Of a stretch of 64,000 nucleotides of DNA, positions 61,368 to 64,000 are shown in pieces. Source of the stretch: Dechloromonas sp. TW-R-39-2. Lineage in GTDB: Bacteria > Pseudomonadota > Gammaproteobacteria > Burkholderiales > Rhodocyclaceae. The number at the start of each line of letters is the position of its first letter. Positions within the stretch are counted from its first letter, which is position 1. The notes under the pieces are model-generated. The model saw only the letters and a list, made by a program, of their open reading frames with translations, was not told where the DNA came from and made no database searches. Location: NCBI RefSeq assembly GCF_016864195.1, contig NZ_CP045202.1, positions 124,001-188,000 on the forward strand, in the 5' to 3' direction. The translations under genes were made by a program, and so were the position numbers.

Positions 61368-62375
61368 ATGAAACGCACACTGCTTGCTGCCACTATTGCC
61401 ATGCTGTTGGGAGCTGTCACCAGTCATGGCGCTCTAGCGGCCAATCAGGAACCCATCCAGCCGATTAACCCTGCCAAGATCAGCAACCCGGCACTTGTCG
61501 AACTGGGCAAAAAGCTCTATTTCGATCCGCGACTGTCGAAATCCGGCTTCATTTCCTGCAATTCCTGTCACAACCTGTCGATGGGCGGCACCGACAATAT
61601 CAAGACCTCGATCGGCCACAACTGGCAGGAGGGTCCGATCAATGCACCCACCGTCCTCAACTCCAGCCTGAATGTTGCTCAGTTCTGGGATGGCCGCGCC
61701 GCCGACCTCAAGGCACAAGCCGGTGGGCCGATCGCCAATCCAGGCGAAATGGCATTCACCCACACGCTGGCGATCAACGTCCTGCAGTCGATCCCTGGCT
61801 ACGTTGCCGAATTCAAGAAAGCATTTGGCAATGATGCGGTCGACATCGAAAAAGTGACCAAAGCCATCGCCGCCTTCGAGGAAACCCTGGTCACCCCGAA
61901 TTCACGCTTCGACAAATGGCTGAAAGGCGACAAGAAAGCCCTGAGCAAGAATGAACAGGAAGGCTACAAGCTGTTCAAGGATAGCGGCTGTATCGCCTGC
62001 CACAATGGTCCGGCCGTTGGCGGCAACTCATTCCAGAAAATGGGCGTGGTCGAAGCCTACAAGGCTTCCAGCCCGGCCGAAGGTCGCTCTGCCGTGACCG
62101 GCAAGGATGCCGACCGGTTCAACTTCAAGGTTCCCACCTTGCGCAACGTCGAAATGACCTATCCGTACTTCCACGACGGTGCGGCCAATACCCTGCCAGA
62201 AGCCGTCGATACGATGGCTCGCCTGCAGCTTGGCAAAAAATTCACCGCCGAAGAAAACGCCAAGGTCGTGGCCTTCCTCAAGACACTGACCGGTGATCAG
62301 CCAAGTTTCAAGATGCCGATCCTGCCACCATCGTCGGACACCACCCCGCGTCCGACGCCGTTTGAAAAAAAATAA
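61368..62375 (+). CDS. ccpA: Periplasmic diheme cytochrome c peroxidase
   Basis: 335 residues with a Sec signal peptide (cleavage after SHGALA). Two heme c motifs: CNSCHN at about 64-69 (peroxidatic, N-terminal) and CIACHN at about 208-213 (electron-transfer, C-terminal). FDPRLSKSGFISCNSC, WDGRAADLKAQAGGPI, FKVPTLRNVEMTYPYFHDGA and the distal Met region are typical of the family. It reduces H2O2 with electrons from cytochrome c in the periplasm. It is preceded by OxyR and FNR sites and CAGGGAG as ribosome site, and followed by a terminator. Confidence 0.95.
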   Translation: MKRTLLAATIAMLLGAVTSHGALAANQEPIQPINPAKISNPALVELGKKLYFDPRLSKSGFISCNSCHNLSMGGTDNIKTSIGHNWQEGPINAPTVLNSSLNVAQFWDGRAADLKAQAGGPIANPGEMAFTHTLAINVLQSIPGYVAEFKKAFGNDAVDIEKVTKAIAAFEETLVTPNSRFDKWLKGDKKALSKNEQEGYKLFKDSGCIACHNGPAVGGNSFQKMGVVEAYKASSPAEGRSAVTGKDADRFNFKVPTLRNVEMTYPYFHDGAANTLPEAVDTMARLQLGKKFTAEENAKVVAFLKTLTGDQPSFKMPILPPSSDTTPRPTPFEKK

Positions 62376-62393
62376 AACGCCAACAGAGAAACA

Positions 62394-62417
62394 ACGGGGG
62401 CTACGGCCCCCGTTTTT
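62394..62417 (+). terminator. Intrinsic terminator of ccpA
   Basis: ACGGGGGC-TACG-GCCCCCGT is a perfect 8-bp stem with a 4-base loop, followed by a run of T. It ends the peroxidase transcript 19 bases after the stop codon. Confidence 0.93.
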
Positions 62418-62431
62418 CTTGCCCTTTTTGT

Positions 62432-62473
62432 TTGATGATCATCAATCTGTCGGTACACTGGCGCGTTCATAAT
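62432..62473 (+). promoter_or_regulatory. Perfect FNR box and -10 element for the ccm operon
   Basis: TTGAT-GATC-ATCAA (62432-62445) is an exact FNR consensus palindrome. CATAAT at 62468-62473 is a good -10; the predicted start near 62480 is 41.5 bases from the box centre, the class II activation geometry. It predicts oxygen-limited induction of cytochrome c maturation. Confidence 0.82.
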
Positions 62474-62505
62474 TTGCGCCTGAATTCTTTCGGTTTTTTC
62501 CCTTG

Positions 62506-63114
62506 ATGCTTGAAGCAGACAACCTCGAATGCGTACGTGGCGAACGCCGCCTGTTTTCAGGCGTCGGGTTTCGCCTGGAGGCCGGCGAACTGCTTTATCT
62601 GCAAGGCAAAAACGGGGCCGGCAAGACCAGTCTGTTGCGCATGCTGATCGGCCTGCTGCCACCGGAAGCCGGGGAAATCCGCTGGCAGGGCAAGCCGATC
62701 GGCAGTGACGATTTTCGTGCCGATCTCTGCTACCTCGGCCATCTGAACGCCATCAAGGAAGAATTGACGCCGCTTGAAAACCTGCTCGCGGCAGCGAGCC
62801 TGGCCGACACAACGCTGTCCGAAGACGATGCTCTCGACGCACTGGAGCAAGTCGGGCTGGCCGGACGCGAAGACCTTGCCTGCAAATATCTTTCGCAAGG
62901 CCAGAAACGCCGGGTCGCACTGGCTCGCCTGGTCACCGAAAAACGCCCCCTGTGGATTCTCGACGAGCCGTTTGTGGCGCTCGATGTTGCTGCGGTCGAC
63001 TGGCTGGCCGGCATCATTTCCGGCCACCTCCAGCGCGGCGGGCTGGCGGTCATGACAACGCACCAGCTGGTCAGCATTCCGGCCGGGCAGGTTCGCGAAT
63101 TGCGCCTCGGTTAA
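62506..63114 (+). CDS. ccmA: Heme exporter ATP-binding protein CcmA
   Basis: 202 residues from the ATG at 62506. ABC motifs: Walker A LQGKNGAGKTSLLRMLIGLL, signature KYLSQGQKRRVALARL, Walker B WILDEPFVALD and the switch His TTHQLV. With CcmB it forms the ATPase that releases holo-CcmE during cytochrome c biogenesis. It is the first gene after a perfect FNR box; ccmB follows by 10 bases. A copy of the 12-mer repeat lies in the segment coding AAVD after Walker B. Confidence 0.95.
   Translation: MLEADNLECVRGERRLFSGVGFRLEAGELLYLQGKNGAGKTSLLRMLIGLLPPEAGEIRWQGKPIGSDDFRADLCYLGHLNAIKEELTPLENLLAAASLADTTLSEDDALDALEQVGLAGREDLACKYLSQGQKRRVALARLVTEKRPLWILDEPFVALDVAAVDWLAGIISGHLQRGGLAVMTTHQLVSIPAGQVRELRLG
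62989..63000 (+). repeat. 12-mer repeat GCTGCGGTCGAC, copy 11
   Basis: Exact copy preceded by T, plus orientation, in ccmA just after Walker B; read as A-A-V-D. Confidence 0.9.
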
Positions 63115-63124
63115 TGGATTGCTG

Positions 63125-63793
63125 ATGCTGAAGATCGTTACTGCGGTGATTGGCCGCGATCTCAAACTGGCCATGCGGCGACAGGCGGACATCGTTTCAG
63201 CGTTGTTCTTCTTCGTCATCGTCGTCAGCCTGTTCCCACTCGGAGTTGGCCCCGAACCCGATCTGTTGCGCAAACTCGCCCCAGGCGTGCTGTGGGTCGC
63301 TGCGTTGCTCGCTACGATGCTGTCGCTGCCGCGCCTGTTCGCCGACGACCACCGCGATGGCACGCTTGAACAACTGGCGCTGGCCCCACACCCGCTCGGG
63401 CTAGTCGTGACCGGCAAAGTGATCGCTCACTGGCTGGTTTCCGGCCTGCCGCTGGCGCTGATCGCCCCCGTCCTCGGTATCCAGTTTGACCTCTCCGGCG
63501 ATGCGCTCATCGTCCTGACCGGCGCCATCCTGCTCGGCACCCCGGCGCTCTCCGGCATCGGCGCCATCGGCGCGGCGCTGACCCTCGGTTTGCGCGGTGG
63601 TGGCGTACTGCTTTCCCTGCTTGTCCTCCCGCTCTACATTCCAGTGCTAATATTCGGCGCGGGCGCAGTGGACGCTACGGTGACCGGACTCGGGGGAGAA
63701 GGTCACCTGTCCCTGCTCGCCGCCCTTACTTTTGCGTCACTCGGCTTCGCCCCCTGGGCGACGGCCGCTGCCTTGAAGATCGCCCTCGAATGA
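63125..63793 (+). CDS. ccmB: Heme exporter membrane subunit CcmB
   Basis: 222 residues from the ATG at 63125 (MLKIVTAVIGRDLKLAMRRQ), the family start; a TTG two codons earlier is less likely. About six membrane helices, including IVSALFFFVIVVSLFPLGVG, PGVLWVAALLATMLSLPRLF (then DDHRDGTLEQL, the conserved cytoplasmic loop) and GLPLALIAPVLGI. It is the membrane partner of CcmA. Its stop overlaps the ccmC start (ATGA). Confidence 0.95.
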   Translation: MLKIVTAVIGRDLKLAMRRQADIVSALFFFVIVVSLFPLGVGPEPDLLRKLAPGVLWVAALLATMLSLPRLFADDHRDGTLEQLALAPHPLGLVVTGKVIAHWLVSGLPLALIAPVLGIQFDLSGDALIVLTGAILLGTPALSGIGAIGAALTLGLRGGGVLLSLLVLPLYIPVLIFGAGAVDATVTGLGGEGHLSLLAALTFASLGFAPWATAAALKIALE

Positions 63794-64000
63794 AAGATCG
63801 CTTCAATCTCTATCGCTTTGCCTCACCGGCCACCTTTTATCCGCTGGCCGGGGCACTGATTCCCTGGTTCATCGCCATTTCAGTCGTCTTCGGGCTGGCC
63901 GGGCTATGGCTCGGCATGCTCGTCGCACCGACCGACTTCCAGCAAGGCGAAGGCTACCGGATCATTTTCATCCACGTCCCGGCGTCCTGGATGTCGATGT
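63790..64000 (+). CDS. ccmC: Heme transporter CcmC (3' end outside window)
   Basis: The first 70 residues are visible: MKDRFNLYRFASPATFYPLA, a first helix (LIPWFIAISVVFGLAGLWLG) and QGEGYRIIFIHVPASWMSM, the conserved CcmC segment containing the first heme-ligand His (IHVPAxW). CcmC delivers heme to CcmE in the periplasm. The ATG overlaps the ccmB stop by four bases. The gene is cut by the end of the window. Confidence 0.93.
   Translation, partial: MKDRFNLYRFASPATFYPLAGALIPWFIAISVVFGLAGLWLGMLVAPTDFQQGEGYRIIFIHVPASWMSM

Noticed and set aside
1..64000. Prophage, transposon, integron or CRISPR
   Set aside because: No integrase, transposase, recombinase or cas-like protein and no regularly spaced direct repeats were seen on either strand.

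Overview
The window is a gene-dense, GC-rich stretch of a bacterial chromosome. The closest fit is a beta-proteobacterium of the Rhodocyclales (Dechloromonas/Azonexus type). This rests on the gene set: tolC next to waaA/waaC, a complete aerobic-type uptake [NiFe]-hydrogenase locus with a regulatory hydrogenase, beta-proteobacterial minor pilins, and FNR-type sites upstream of cytochrome c genes. Species assignment is inference. I saw no rRNA, tRNA, CRISPR array, insertion sequence, integrase or phage gene.

Layout. 1-4.3 kb: truncated alpha-carbonic anhydrase, a TetR regulator with a perfect palindromic operator, pcm, a rhodanese and a TolC-type channel. 4.3-10.2 kb: LPS genes (waaA, waaC, a family-2 glycosyltransferase, a UDP-sugar epimerase) and glmS. 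10.2-20.4 kb: housekeeping genes (apaH, ornithine-lipid genes olsB/olsA, a glycine-zipper lipoprotein, a PfkB kinase, a zinc-ribbon DUF3426 protein, prmA, accC/accB, aroQ, a nucleotidyltransferase-like protein, mpl), closed by a strong bidirectional terminator. 20.4-22.7 kb: maeB.

22.8-27.6 kb is a nickel/H2 module: TonB-dependent receptor, NiCoT nickel permease with a NikR-like operator at its start, a HupT/HoxJ-type kinase and nikR. It lies directly downstream of a type IV minor-pilin operon (27.6-33.7 kb: pilY1, fimT, pilV, pilW, pilX, pilE). 33.9-40.4 kb: an HDOD protein, then the H2-sensing set hoxC, hoxB, hoxA and hoxX in ATGA-overlapping order. 40.8-55.0 kb: a long minus-strand hydrogenase operon, hupSLCDFGHIJK-hypAB-hypF-hybE-hypCDE. 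HupS has the extra cysteines of oxygen-tolerant membrane-bound hydrogenases. A sigma-54 (-24/-12) promoter sits just upstream of hupS. HoxBC (H2 sensor), the kinase and HoxA (NtrC-type activator) would together control it, and the nickel module supplies the metal.

55.3-60.3 kb: a 1668-residue CBS-PAS-GAF-GGDEF-EAL-CZB protein, divergent from hupS. 60.3-62.4 kb: oxyR and a diheme cytochrome c peroxidase with OxyR and FNR sites between them. 62.4-64 kb: start of a ccmABC cytochrome c maturation operon under a perfect FNR box.

The most unusual signal is not a gene. A 12-mer, GCTGCGGTCGAC (usually preceded by T), occurs 11 times on both strands, in unrelated genes, in several reading frames and once beside a terminator. 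This is far more than chance predicts and resembles a DNA-uptake or chromosome-architecture sequence. It is listed copy by copy and discussed in the findings.
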